Shown here: piece by piece, positions 24,201 through 35,805 of the stretch
Layout of the letters: each line of letters starts with the position of its first letter
Position numbering within the stretch: position 1 is the stretch's first letter
Assembly: GCA_963170055.1 (NCBI GenBank)
Contig: CAUJGJ010000107.1
Coordinates: forward strand, 166,095 to 230,094
Length of the DNA: 64,000 nucleotides
Direction: 5' to 3'
DNA from: Halisarca cf. caerulea
Lineage: Eukaryota; Porifera; Demospongiae; Chondrillida; Halisarcidae
The notes under the pieces: generated by a model
The model's database searches: none
The model's input: the letters and a program-made list of their open reading frames with translations, nothing else
What the model was told of the DNA's origin: nothing
Translations under genes and position numbers: made by a program

Positions 24201-27200
24201 GCTAGTGCCAAATATTGGTATTAGCACCACCATATCCAACACTAAACAAATACGCCCACAGCACTTCAGAAACTTCATGTGTGTCTACTGGGAATGTGCG
24301 TGGTGCTAGTGCCAAATATTGGTATTAGCACCAGCATATCCAACACTACACAAATACGCCCACAGAACTTCGGAAAGGTAATGTGTGTCCACTGGGAATG
24401 TGTGTGGTGCTAGTGCCAAATATTGGTATTAGCACCAGCATATCCAACACTACACAAATACGCCCACAGCACTTCAGAAACTTAATGTGCGTCTACTGGG
24501 AATGTGCGTGGTGCTAGTGCCAAATATTGGTATTAGCACCAGCATATCCAACACTACACAAATACGCCCACAGCACTTCAGAAAGGTCATGTGTGTCCAC
24601 TGGGAATGTGTGTGGTGCTAGTGCCATATATTGGTATTAGCACCACCATATCCAACACTACACAAATACGCCCACAGCACTTCAAAAACTTCATGTGTGT
24701 CCACTGGGAATGTGCGTGGTGCTAGTGCCAAATATTGGTATTAGCACCAGCATATCCAACACTACACAGATACGCCCACAGCACTTCAGCAAGGTCATGT
24801 GTGTCCACTGGGAATGTGCGTGGTGCTAGTGCCAAATATTGGTATTAGCACCACCATATCCAACACTACACAAATACGCCCACAGCACTTCAGAAAGGTC
24901 ATGTGTGTCCACTGGGAATGTGCGTGGTGCTAGTGCCAAATATTGGTATTAGCACCAGCATATCCAACATTACACAAATACGCCCACAGTAGTTAAAAAT
25001 CTTCATGCGTGTCCAATGGGAATGTGTGTGGTGCTAGTGCCATATATTGGTATTAGCACCACCATATCCAACACTAAACAGATACGCCCACAGCACTTCA
25101 GAAACTTCATGTGTGTCTACTGGGAATGTGCGTGGTGCTAGTGCCAAATATTGGTATTAGCACCACCATATCCAACACTACAAAAATACGCCCACAGCAC
25201 TTCAGAAACTTCATGTGTGTCCACTGGGAATGTGCGTGGTGCTAGTGCCAAATAATGGTATTAGCACCAGCATATCCAACACTACACAGATACGCCCACA
25301 GCACTTCAGCAAGGTCATGTGTGTCCACTGGGAATGTGCGTGGTGCTAGTGCCAAATATTGGTATTAGCACCACTATATCCAACACAACAAAAATACGCC
25401 CACAGCACTTCAGAAAGGTCATGTGTGTCCACTGGGAATGTGCGTGGTGCTAGTGCCAAATATTGGTATTAGCACCAGCATATCCAACACTACACAAATA
25501 CGCCCACAGCACTTCAGAAAGGTCATGTGTGTCCACTGGGAATGTGCGTGGTGCTAGTGCCAAATATTGGTATTAGCACCACCATATCCAACACTAAACA
25601 AATACGCCCACAGCACTTCAGAAACTTCATGTGTGTCTACTGGGAATGTGCGTGGTGCTAGTGCCAAATATTGGTATTAGCACCAGCATATCCAACACTA
25701 CACAAATACGCCCACAGAACTTCGGAAAGGTAATGTGTGTCCACTGGGAATGTGTGTGGTGCTAGTGCCAAATATTGGTATTAGCACCAGCATATCCAAC
25801 ACTACACAAATACGCCCACAGCACTTCAGAAACTTAATGTGTGTCTACTGGGAATGTGCGTGGTGCTAGTGCCAAATATTGGTATTAGCACCAGCATATC
25901 CAACACTACACAAATACGCCCACAGAACTTCAGAAAGGTCATGTGTGTCCACTGGGAATGTGTGTGGTGCTAGTGCCATATATTGGTATTAGCACCACCA
26001 TATCCAACACTACACAAATACGCCCACAGCACTTCAAAAACTTCATGTGTGTCCACTGGGAATGTGCGTGGTGCTAGTGCCAAATATTGGTATTAGCACC
26101 AGCATATCCAACACTACACAGATACGCCCACAGCACTTCAGCAAGGTCATGTGTGTCCACTGGGAATGTGCGTGGTGCTAGTGCCAAATATTGGTATTAG
26201 CACCACCATATCCAACACTACACAAATACGCCCACAGCACTTCAGAAAGGTCATGTGTGTCCACTGGGAATGTGCGTGGTGCTAGTGCCAAATATTGGTA
26301 TTAGCACCAGCATATCCAACATTACACAAATACGCCCACAGTAGTTAAAAATCTTCATGCGTGTCCAATGGGAATGTGTGTGGTGCTAGTGCCATATATT
26401 GGTATTAGCACCACCATATCCAACACTAAACAGATACGCCCACAGCACTTCAGAAACTTCATGTGTGTCTACTGGGAATGTGCGTGGTGCTAGTGCCAAA
26501 TATTGGTATTAGCACCACCATATCCAACACTACAAAAATACGCCCACAGCACTTCAGAAACTTCATGTGTGTCCACTGGGAATGTGCGTGGTGCTAGTGC
26601 CAAATAATGGTATTAGCACCAGCATATCCAACACTACACAGATACGCCCACAGCACTTCAGCAAGGTCATGTGTGTCCACTGGGAATGTGCGTGGTGCTA
26701 GTGCCAAATATTGGTATTAGCACCACCATATCCAACACTACACAAATACGCCCACAGCACTTCAGTAAGGTCATGTGTGTCCACTGGGAATGTGCGTGGT
26801 GCTAGTGCCAAATATTGGTATTAGCACCAGCATACCCAACATTACACAAATACGCCCACAGCATATAAGAAACTTCATGTGTGTCCACTGGGAAAGTGCG
26901 TGGTGCTAGTGCCAAATATTGGTATTAGCACCACCACATCCAATACTACACAAATGCGCCCACAGTACTTCAGAAAGGTCATGTGTGTCCACTGGGAATG
27001 CGCGTGGTGCCAGTGCCAAATATTGGTATTAGCACCAGCATATCCAACATTACACAAATACGCCCACAGTAGTTAAGAATCTTCATGTGTGTCCACTGGG
27101 AATGTGTGTGGTGCTAGTGCCAAATATTGGTATTAGCACCACTATATCCAACACTACACAAATACGCCCACAGATCTTCAGAAACTTAATGTGTGTCTAC

Positions 27201-29290
27201 TGGGAATGTGCGTGGTGCTAGTACCAAATATTGGTATTAGCACCAGCATATACAACACTACACAAATACGCCCACAGCACTTCAGAAAGGTCATGTGTGT
27301 CCACTGGGAATGTGCGTGGTGCTAGTGCCAAATATTGGTATTAGCACCAGCATATCCAACACTACACAAATACGCCCACAGCACTTCAGAAAGGTCATGT
27401 GTGTCCACTGGGAATGTGCGTGGTGCTAGTGCCAAATATTGGTATTAGCACCACCATATCCAACACTAAACAAATACGCCCACAGCACTTCAGAAACTTC
27501 ATGTGTGTCTACTGGGAATGTGCGTGGTGCTAGTGCCAAATATTGGTATTAGCACCAGCATATCCAACACTACACAAATACGCCCACAGAACTTCAGAAA
27601 GGTCATGTGTGTCCACTGGGAATGTGTGTGGTGCTAGTGCCAAATATTGGTATTAGCACCAGCATATCCAACACTACACAAATACGCCCACAGCACTTCA
27701 GAAACTTAATGTGTGTCTACTGGGAATGTGCGTGGTGCTAGTGCCAAATATTGGTATTAGCACCAGCATATCCAACACTACACAAATACGCCCACAGCAC
27801 TTCAGAAAGGTCATGTGTGTCCACTGGGAATGTGCGTGGTGCTAGTGCCAAATATTGGTATTAGCACCACCATATCCAACACTACACAAATACGCCCACA
27901 GCACTTCAGAAAGGTCATGTGTGTCCTCTGGGAATGTGCGTGGTGCTAGTGCCAAATATTGGTATTAGCACCAGCATATCCAACATTACACAAATACACC
28001 CACAGTAGTTGAAAATCTTCATGTGTGTCCAATGGGAATGTGCGTGGTGCTAGTGCCAAATATTGGTATTAGCACCAGCATATCCAACACTACACAAATA
28101 CGCCCACAGCACTTCAGAAACTTAATGTGTGTCTACTGGGAATGTGCGTGGTGCTAGTGCCAAATATTGGTATTAGCACCAGCATATCCAACACTACACA
28201 AATACGCCCACAGCACTTCAGAAACTTCATGTGTGTCCCCTGACAATGTGCGTGGTGCTAGTGCCAAATATTGGTATTAGCACCACCATATCCAACACTA
28301 AACAAATACGCCCACAGCACTTCAGAAACTTCATGTGTGTCTACTGGGAATGTGCGTGGTGCTAGTGCCAAATATTGGTATTAGCACCACCATATCCAAC
28401 ACTACACAAATACGCCCACAGCACTTCAGAAAGGTCATGTGTGTCCACTGGGAATGTGCGTGGTGCTAGTGCCAAATATTGGTATTAGCACCAGCATATC
28501 CAAAATTACACAAATACGCCCACAGTAGTTAAAAATCTTCATGTGTATCCAATGGGAATGTGCGTGGTGCTAGTGCCAAATATTGGTATTAGCACCACCA
28601 TATCCAACATTACACAAATACTTCCACAGTAGTTAAAAATCTTCATGTGTGTCCTCTGGGAATGTGCGTGGTGCTAGTGCCAAATATTGGTATTAGCACC
28701 ACTATATCCAACACAACAAAAATACGCCCACAGCACTTCAGAAAGGTCATGTGTGTCCACTGGGAATGTGCGTGGTGCTAGTGCCAAATATTGGTATTAG
28801 CACCAGCATATCCAACACTACACAAATACGCCCACAGCACTTCAGAAAGGTCATGTGTGTCCACTGGGAATGTGCGTGGTGCTAGTGCCAAATATTGGTA
28901 TTAGCACCACCATATCCAACACTAAACAAATACGCCCACAGCACTTCAGAAACTTCATGTGTGTCTACTGGGAATGTGCGTGGTGCTAGTGCCAAATATT
29001 GGTATTAGCACCAGCATATCCAACACTACACAAATACGCCCACAGAACTTCGGAAAGGTAATGTGTGTCCACTGGGAATGTGTGTGGTGCTAGTGCCAAA
29101 TATTGGTATTAGCACCAGCATATCCAACACTACACAAATACGCCCACAGCACTTCAGAAACTTAATGTGTGTCTACTGGGAATGTGCGTGGTGCTAGTGC
29201 CAAATATTGGTATTAGCACCAGCATATCCAACACTACACAAATACGCCCACAGCACTTCAGAAAGGTCATGTGTGTCCACTGGGAATGTG
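21272..29290 (+). repeat. 45-monomer (4680-bp) tandem duplication
   Basis: Bases 21272-24610 correspond to 25953-29290. The offset is 4681 bp left of the extra G at 22332 and 4680 bp right of it. About 3.3 kb aligns with only scattered differences: GCAAAAGC versus GCACCAGC (21417), the extra G, CATATCCAAC versus CATACCCAAC (26834), CAACACTAC versus CAATACTAC (26943), CGCCAGC versus CACCAGC (23081), CAACATTAC versus CAAAATTAC (28503), GTGTGTCC versus GTGTATCC (28547) and TGCGTC versus TGTGTC (24490). Each copy contains the trimer module, AATACACCCACAGTAGTTGA, CCCCTGACAATG, AATACTTCCACAG and ACACAACAAAAATACG. Confidence 0.87.
23976..26723 (+). repeat. 13-monomer (1352-bp) tandem duplication inside the 45-mer block
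   Basis: Bases 23976-25371 match 25328-26723 at 1352 bp. Markers in order are CACTATATCCAACACAACAAAAA, CTTCGGAAAGGTAATG, CTTCAAAAAC, TTCAGCAAGG, AACACTAAACAGATACG, CTACAAAAATACG and AATAATGG. Two differences were seen: TGTGCGTC versus TGTGTGTC (24490/25842) and CAGCACTTC versus CAGAACTTC (near 24571/25923). The duplication joins the tail of one 45-mer copy to the head of the next and probably arose near that junction. Confidence 0.85.
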
Positions 29291-30044
29291 CGTGGTGCTA
29301 GTGCCAAATATTGGTATTAGCACCACCATATCCAACACTACACAAATACGCCCACAGCACTTCAGAAAGGTCATGTGTGTCCACTGGGAATGTGCGTGGT
29401 GCTAGTGCCAAATATTGGTATTAGCACCAGCATATCCAACATTACACAAATACACCCACAGTAGTTAAAAATCTTCATGTGTGTCCAATGGGAATGTGCG
29501 TGGTGCTAGTGCCAAATATTGGTATTAGCACCACCATATCCAACACTACATAAATACGCCCACAGCACTTCAGAAACTTCATGTGTGTCCACTGGGAATG
29601 TGCGTGGTGCTAGTGCCAAATATTGGTATTAGCACCACCATATCCAACACTAAACAAATACGCCCACAGCACTTCAGAAACTCCATGTGTGTCTACTGGG
29701 AATGTGCGTGGTGCTAGTGCCAAATATTGGTATTAGCACCAGCATATCCAACACTACACAAATACGCCCACAGCACTTCAGAAACTTCATGTGTGTCCAC
29801 TGGGAATGTGCGTGGTGTTAGTGCCAAATATTGGTATTAGCACCACCATATCCAACACTACATAAATACGCCCACAGCACTTCAGAAACTTCATGTGTGT
29901 CCACTGGGAATGTGCGTGGTGCTAGTGCCAAATATTGGTATTAGCACCAGCATATCCAACACTACACAAATACACCCACAGAACTTCAGAAACTTCATGT
30001 GTGTCCACTGGGAATGTGTGTGGTGCTAGTGCCAAATATTGGTA
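29291..30044 (+). repeat. Satellite interval, no higher-order copy resolved
   Basis: About seven monomers of the common types are present. Variants worth noting are CACTACATAAATACG (near 29549 and 29859), AATACACCCACAG (near 29451 and 29972), CAGAAACTCCATG (near 29676) and GGTGTTAGTG (29815). Similar combinations recur near 36.8, 38.6, 46.1 and 56.6 kb, so the segment appears to be a source or relative of monomers used in the later domain. There is nothing other than satellite. Confidence 0.78.
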
Positions 30045-33000
30045 TTAGCACCACCATATCCAACACTACACAAATACGCCCACAGCACTTCAGAAACTTC
30101 ATGTGTGTCCACTGGGAATGTTCGTGGTGCTAGTGCCAAATATTGGTATTAGCACCAGCATATCCAACACTACACAAATACGCCCACAGCACTTCAGAAA
30201 GGTCATGTGTGTCCACTGGGAATGTGCGTTATGCTAGTGCCAAATATTGGTATTAGCACCACCATATCCAACACTACACAAATACGCCCACAGCACTTCA
30301 GAAAGGTAATGTGTGTCCACTGGGAATGTGCGTGGTGCTAGTGCCAAATATTGGTATTAGCACCACCATATCCAACACTAAACAGATACGCCCACAGCAC
30401 TTCAGAAACTTCATGTGTGTCTACTGGGAATGTGCGTGGTGCTAGTGCCAAATATTGGTATTAGCACCAGCATATCCAACATTACACAAATACGCCCACA
30501 GCATATAAGAAACTTCATGTGTGTCCACTGGGAAAGTGCGTGGTGCTAGTGCCAAATATTGGTATTAGCACCACCACATCCAACACTACACAAATGCGCC
30601 CACAGTACTTCAGAAAGGTCATGTGTGTCCACTGGGAATGCGCGTGGTGCCAGTGCCAAATATTGGTATTAGCACCAGCATATCCAACATTACACAAATA
30701 CGCCCACAGTAGTTAAGAATCTTCATGTGTGTCCACTGGGAATGTGTGTGGTGCTAGTGCCAAATATTGGTATTAGCACCACCATATCCAACACAACACA
30801 AATACGCCCACAGATCTTCAGAAACTTAATGTTTGTCTACTGGGAATGTGCGTGGTGCTAGTACCAAATATTGGTATTAGCACCAGCATATCCAACACTA
30901 CACAAATACGCCCACAGCACTTCAGAAAGGTCATGTGTGTCCACTGGGAATGTGCGTGGTGCTAGTGCCAAATATTGGTATTAGCACCACCATATCCAAC
31001 ACTACACAAATACGCCCACAGCACTTCAGAAAGGTCACGTGTGTCCACTGGGAATGTGCGTGGTGCTAGTGCCAAATATTGGTATTAGCACCAGCATATC
31101 CAACATTACACAAATACTTCCACAGTAGTTAAAAATCTTCATGTGTGTCCTCTGGGAATGTGCGTGGTGCTAGTGCCAAATATTGGTATTAGCACCACCA
31201 TATCCAACACTACAGAAATACGCCCACAGCACTTCAGAAACTTCATGTGTGTCCACTGGGAATGTGCGTGGTGCTAGTGCCAAATATTGGTATTAGCACC
31301 ACCATATCCAACACTACAAAAATATGCCCACAGCACTTCAGAAACTTCATGTGTGTTCACTGGGAATGTGCGTGGTGCTAGTGCCAAATATTGGTATTAG
31401 CACCACCATATCCAACACTACACAAATACGCCCACAGCACTTCAGAAAGGTCATGTGTGTCCACTGGGAATGTGCGTGGTGCTAGTGCCAAATATTGGTA
31501 TTAGCCCCAGCATATCCAACACTACACAAATACGCCCACAGAACTTCAGAAACTTCATGTGTGTCCACTGGGAATGTGCGTGGTGCTAGTGCCAAATATT
31601 GGTATTAGCACCAGCATATCCAACACTACACAAATACGCCCACAGCACTTCAGAAACTTCATGTGTGTTCACTGGGAATGTGCGTGGTGTTAGTGCCAAA
31701 TATTGGTATTAGCACCAGCATATCCAACACTACACAAATACGCCCACAGCACTTCAGAAAGGTCATGTGTGTCCACTGGAAATGTGCGTGGTGCTAGTGC
31801 CAAATATTGGTATTAGCACCAGCATATCCAACACTGCACAAATACGCCCACAGCACTTCAGAAAGGTCATGTGTGTCCACAGGGAATGTGCGTGGTGCTA
31901 GTGCCAAATATTGGTATTAGCACCAGCATATCCAACACTACACAAATACGCCCATAGCACTTCAGAAACTTCATGTGTGTCTACTGGGAATGTGCGTGGT
32001 GCTAGTGCCAAATATTGGTATTAGCACCACCATATCCAACACTACACAAATACGCCCACAGCACTTCAGAAAGGTCATGTGTGTCCACTGGGAATGTGCG
32101 TGGTGCTAGTGCCAAATATTGGTATTAGCACCAGCATATCCTACACTACACAGATACGCCCACAGCACTTCAGAAACTTCATGTGTGTCCCCTGAGAATG
32201 TGCGTGGTGCTAGTGCCAAATATTGGTATTAGCACCACCATATCCAACACTACACAAATACGCCCACAGCATATAAGAAACTTCATGTGTGTCTACTGGG
32301 AATGTGCGTGGTGCTAGTACCAAATATTGGTATTAGCACCAGCATATCCAACACTACACAAATACGCCCACAGCACTTCAGAAAGGTCATGTGTGTCCAC
32401 TGGGAATGTGCGTGGTGCTAGTGCCAAATATTGGTATTAGCACCACCATATCCAACACTACACAAATACGCCCACAGCACTTCAGAAAGGTCACGTGTGT
32501 CCACTGGGAATGTGCGTGGTGCTAGTGCCAAATATTGGTATTAGCACCAGCATATCCAACACTACACAAATACGCCCACAGAAATTCAGAAAGGTAATGT
32601 GTGTCCACTGGGAATGTGTGTGGTGCTAGTGCCAAATATTGGTATTAGCACCAGCATATCCAACACTACACAAATACGCCCACAGCACTTCAGAAACTTA
32701 ATGTGTGTCTACTGGGAATGTGCGTGGTGCTAGTGCCAAATATTGGTATTAGCACCAGCATATCCAACACTACACAAATACGCCCACAGCACTTCAGAAA
32801 GGTCATGTGTGTCCACTGGGAATGTGCGTGGTGCTAGTGCCAAATATTGGTATTAGCACCACCATATCCAACACTACACAAATACGCCCACAGCACTTCA
32901 GAAAGGTCATGTGTGTCCACTGGGAATGTGCGTGGTGCTAGTGCCAAATATTGGTATTAGCACCAGCATATCCAACATTACACAAATACACCCACAGTAG

Positions 33001-34566
33001 TTAAAAATCTTCATGTGTGTCCAATGGGAATGTGCGTGGTGCTAGTGCCAAATATTGGTATTAGCACCACCATATCCAACACTCCACAAATACGCCCACA
33101 GCACTTCAGAAACTTCATGTGTGTCCACTGGGAATGTTCGTGGTGCTAGTGCCAAATATTGGTATTAGCACCAGCATATCCAACACTACACAAATACGCA
33201 CACAGCACTTCAGAAAGGTCATGTGTGTCCACTGGGAATGTGCGTTATGCTAGTGCCAAATATTGGTATTAGCACCACCATATCCAACACTACACAAATA
33301 CGCCCACAGCACTTCAGAAAGGTAATGTGTGTCCACTGGGAATGTGCGTGGTGCTAGTGCCAAATATTGGTATTAGCACCACCATATCCAACACTAAACA
33401 GATACGCCCACAGCACTTCAGAAACTTCATGTGTGTCTACTGGGAATGTGCGTGGTGCTAGTGCCAAATATTGGTATTAGCACCAGCATATCCAACATTA
33501 CACAAATACGCCCACAGCATATAAGAAACTTCATGTGTGTCCACTGGGAAAGTGCGTGGTGCTAGTGCCAAATATTGGTATTAGCACCACCACATCCAAC
33601 ACTACACAAATGCGCCCACAGTACTTCAGAAAGGTCATGTGTGTCCACTGGGAATGCGCGTGGTGCCAGTGCCAAATATTGGTATTAGCACCAGCATATC
33701 CAACATTACACAAATACGCCCACAGTAGTTAAGAATCTTCATGTGTGTCCACTGGGAATGTGTGTGGTGCTAGTGCCAAATATTGGTATTAGCACCACTA
33801 TATCCAACACTACACAAATACGCCCACAGATCTTCAGAAACTTAATTTTTGTCTACTGGGAATGTGCGTGGTGCTAGTACCAAATATTGGTATTAGCACC
33901 AGCACATCCAACACTACACAAATACGCCCACAGCACTTCAGAAAGGTCATGTGTGTCCACTGGGAATGTGCGTGGTGCTAGTGCCAAATATTGGTATTAG
34001 CACCACCATATCCAACACTACACAAATACGCCCACAGCACTTCAGAAAGGTCACGTGTGTCCACTGGGAATGTGCGTGGTGCTAGTGCCAAATATTGGTA
34101 TTAGCACCAGCATATCCAACATTACACAAATACTTCCACAGTAGTTAAAAATCTTCATGTGTGTCCTCTGGGAATGTGCGTGGTGCTAGTGCCAAATATT
34201 GGTATTAGCACCACCATATCCAACACTACAGAAATACGCCCACAGCACTTCAGAGACTTCATGTGTGTCCACTGGGAATGTGCGTGGTGCTAGTGCCAAA
34301 TATTGGTATTAGCACCACCATATCCAACACTACAAAAATATGCCCACAGCACTTCAGAAACTTCATGTGTGTTCACTGGGAATGTGCGTGGTGCTAGTGC
34401 CAAATATTGGTATTAGCACCACCATATCCAACACTACACAAATACGCCCACAGCACTTCAGAAAGGTCATGTGTGTCCACTGGGATTGTGCGTGGTGCTA
34501 GTGCCAAATATTGGTATTAGCACCAGCATATCCAACACTACACAAATACGCCCACAGAACTTCAGA
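30045..34566 (+). repeat. 29-monomer (3016-bp) duplication
   Basis: Bases 30045-31550 match 33061-34566 at 3016 bp. Shared markers are GGGAATGTTCGTGG, the first GCGTTATGCTAG monomers (near 30228 and 33243), AACACTAAACAGATACG, the trimer module (30515 and 33531), AATACTTCCACAG, CTACAGAAATACG and AATATGCCC. Differences include CACTACAC versus CACTCCAC (33083), TACGCCCAC versus TACGCACAC (33198), ATGTTTGTC versus ATTTTTGTC (33847), TTCAGAAAC versus TTCAGAGAC (34254) and GGGAATGTG versus GGGATTGTG (34486). Confidence 0.82.
31551..32394 (+). repeat. Satellite interval resembling the 15.5-16.5 kb haplotype
   Basis: Eight or so monomers carry markers seen near 15.5-16.6 kb and 20.3-20.7 kb: GGTGTTAGTG, TCCACTGGAAATG, CACTGCACAAATACG, TCCACAGGGAATG, CATATCCTACACTACACAG with TCCCCTGAGAATG, and CATATAAG with TCTACTGGG and AGTACCAAATATTGG. 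A private CGCCCATAGCAC occurs near 31951. The order follows the earlier haplotype but the spacing is changed, consistent with insertion of a copied segment followed by local rearrangement. Confidence 0.75.
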
Positions 34567-35805
34567 AAGGTAATGTGTGTCCACTGGGAATGTGTGTGGT
34601 GCTAGTGCCAAATATTGGTATTAGCACCAGCATATCCAACACTACACAAATACGCCCACAGCACTTCAGAAACTTAATGTGTGTCTACTGGGAATGTGCG
34701 TGGTGCTAGTGCCAAATATTGGTATTAGCACCAGCATATCCAACACTACACAAATACGCCCACAGCACTTCAGAAAGGTCATGTGTGTCCACTGGGAATG
34801 TGCGTGGTGCTAGTGCCAAATATTGGTATTAGCACCACCATATCCAACACTACACAAATACGCCCACAGCACTTCAGAAAGGTCATGTGTGTCCACTGGG
34901 AATGTGCGTGGTGCTAGTGCCAAATATTGGTATTAGCACCAGCATATCCAACATTACACAAATACACCCACAGTAGTTAAAAATCTTCATATGTGTCCAA
35001 TGGGAATGTGCGTGGTGCTAGTGCCAAATATTGGTATTAGCACCACCATATCCAACACTCCACAAATACGCCCACAGCACTTCAGAAACTTCATGTGTGT
35101 CCACTGGGAATGTTCGTGGTGCTAGTGCCAAATATTGGTATTAGCACCAGCATATCCAACACTACACAAATACGCACACAGCACTTCAGAAAGGTCATGT
35201 GTGTCCACTGGGAATGTGCGTTATGCTAGTGCCAAATATTGGTATTAGCACCACCATATCCAACACTACACAAATACGCCCACAGCACTTCAGAAAGGTA
35301 ATGTGTGTCCACTGGGAATGTGCGTGGTGCTAGTGCCAAATATTGGTATTAGCACCACCATATCCAACACTAAACAGATACGCCCACAGCACTTCAGAAA
35401 CTTCATGTGTGTCTACTGGGAATGTGCGTGGTGCTAGTGCCAAATATTGGTATTAGCACCAGCATATCCAACATTACACAAATACGCCCACAGCATATAA
35501 GAAACTTCATGTGTGTCCACTGGGAAAGTGCGTGGTGCTAGTGCCAAATATTGGTATTAGCACCACCACATCCAACACTACACAAATGCGCCCACAGTAC
35601 TTCAGAAAGGTCATGTGTGTCCACTGGGAATGCGCGTGGTGCCAGTGCCAAATATTGGTATTAGCACCAGCATATCCAACATTACACAAATACGCCCACA
35701 GTAGTTAAGAATCTTCATGTGTGTCCACTGGGAATGTGTGTGGTGCTAGTGCCAAATATTGGTATTAGCACCACTATATCCAACACTACACAAATACGCC
35801 CACAG
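32395..35805 (+). repeat. 19-monomer (1976-bp) tandem duplication
   Basis: Bases 32395-33829 match 34371-35805 at 1976 bp. The unit contains AGAACTTC with GGTAATG, AATACACCCACAG, CACTCCACAAATACG, GTTCGTGGTG, TACGCACACAG, GCGTTATGCTAG, AACACTAAACAGATACG and the trimer module (33531 and 35507). Differences seen include GTCACGTG versus GTCATGTG (32494), GAAATTCAG versus GAACTTCAG (32584) and CATGTGTG versus CATATGTG (34990). The right copy holds the last trimer module in the window. Confidence 0.84.

Noticed and set aside
24363..24375. CENP-B box
   Set aside because: The only TTCG I noticed is a private CTTCGGAAAGG variant and its copy; the required downstream CGGG is missing, and the consensus monomer has no match.
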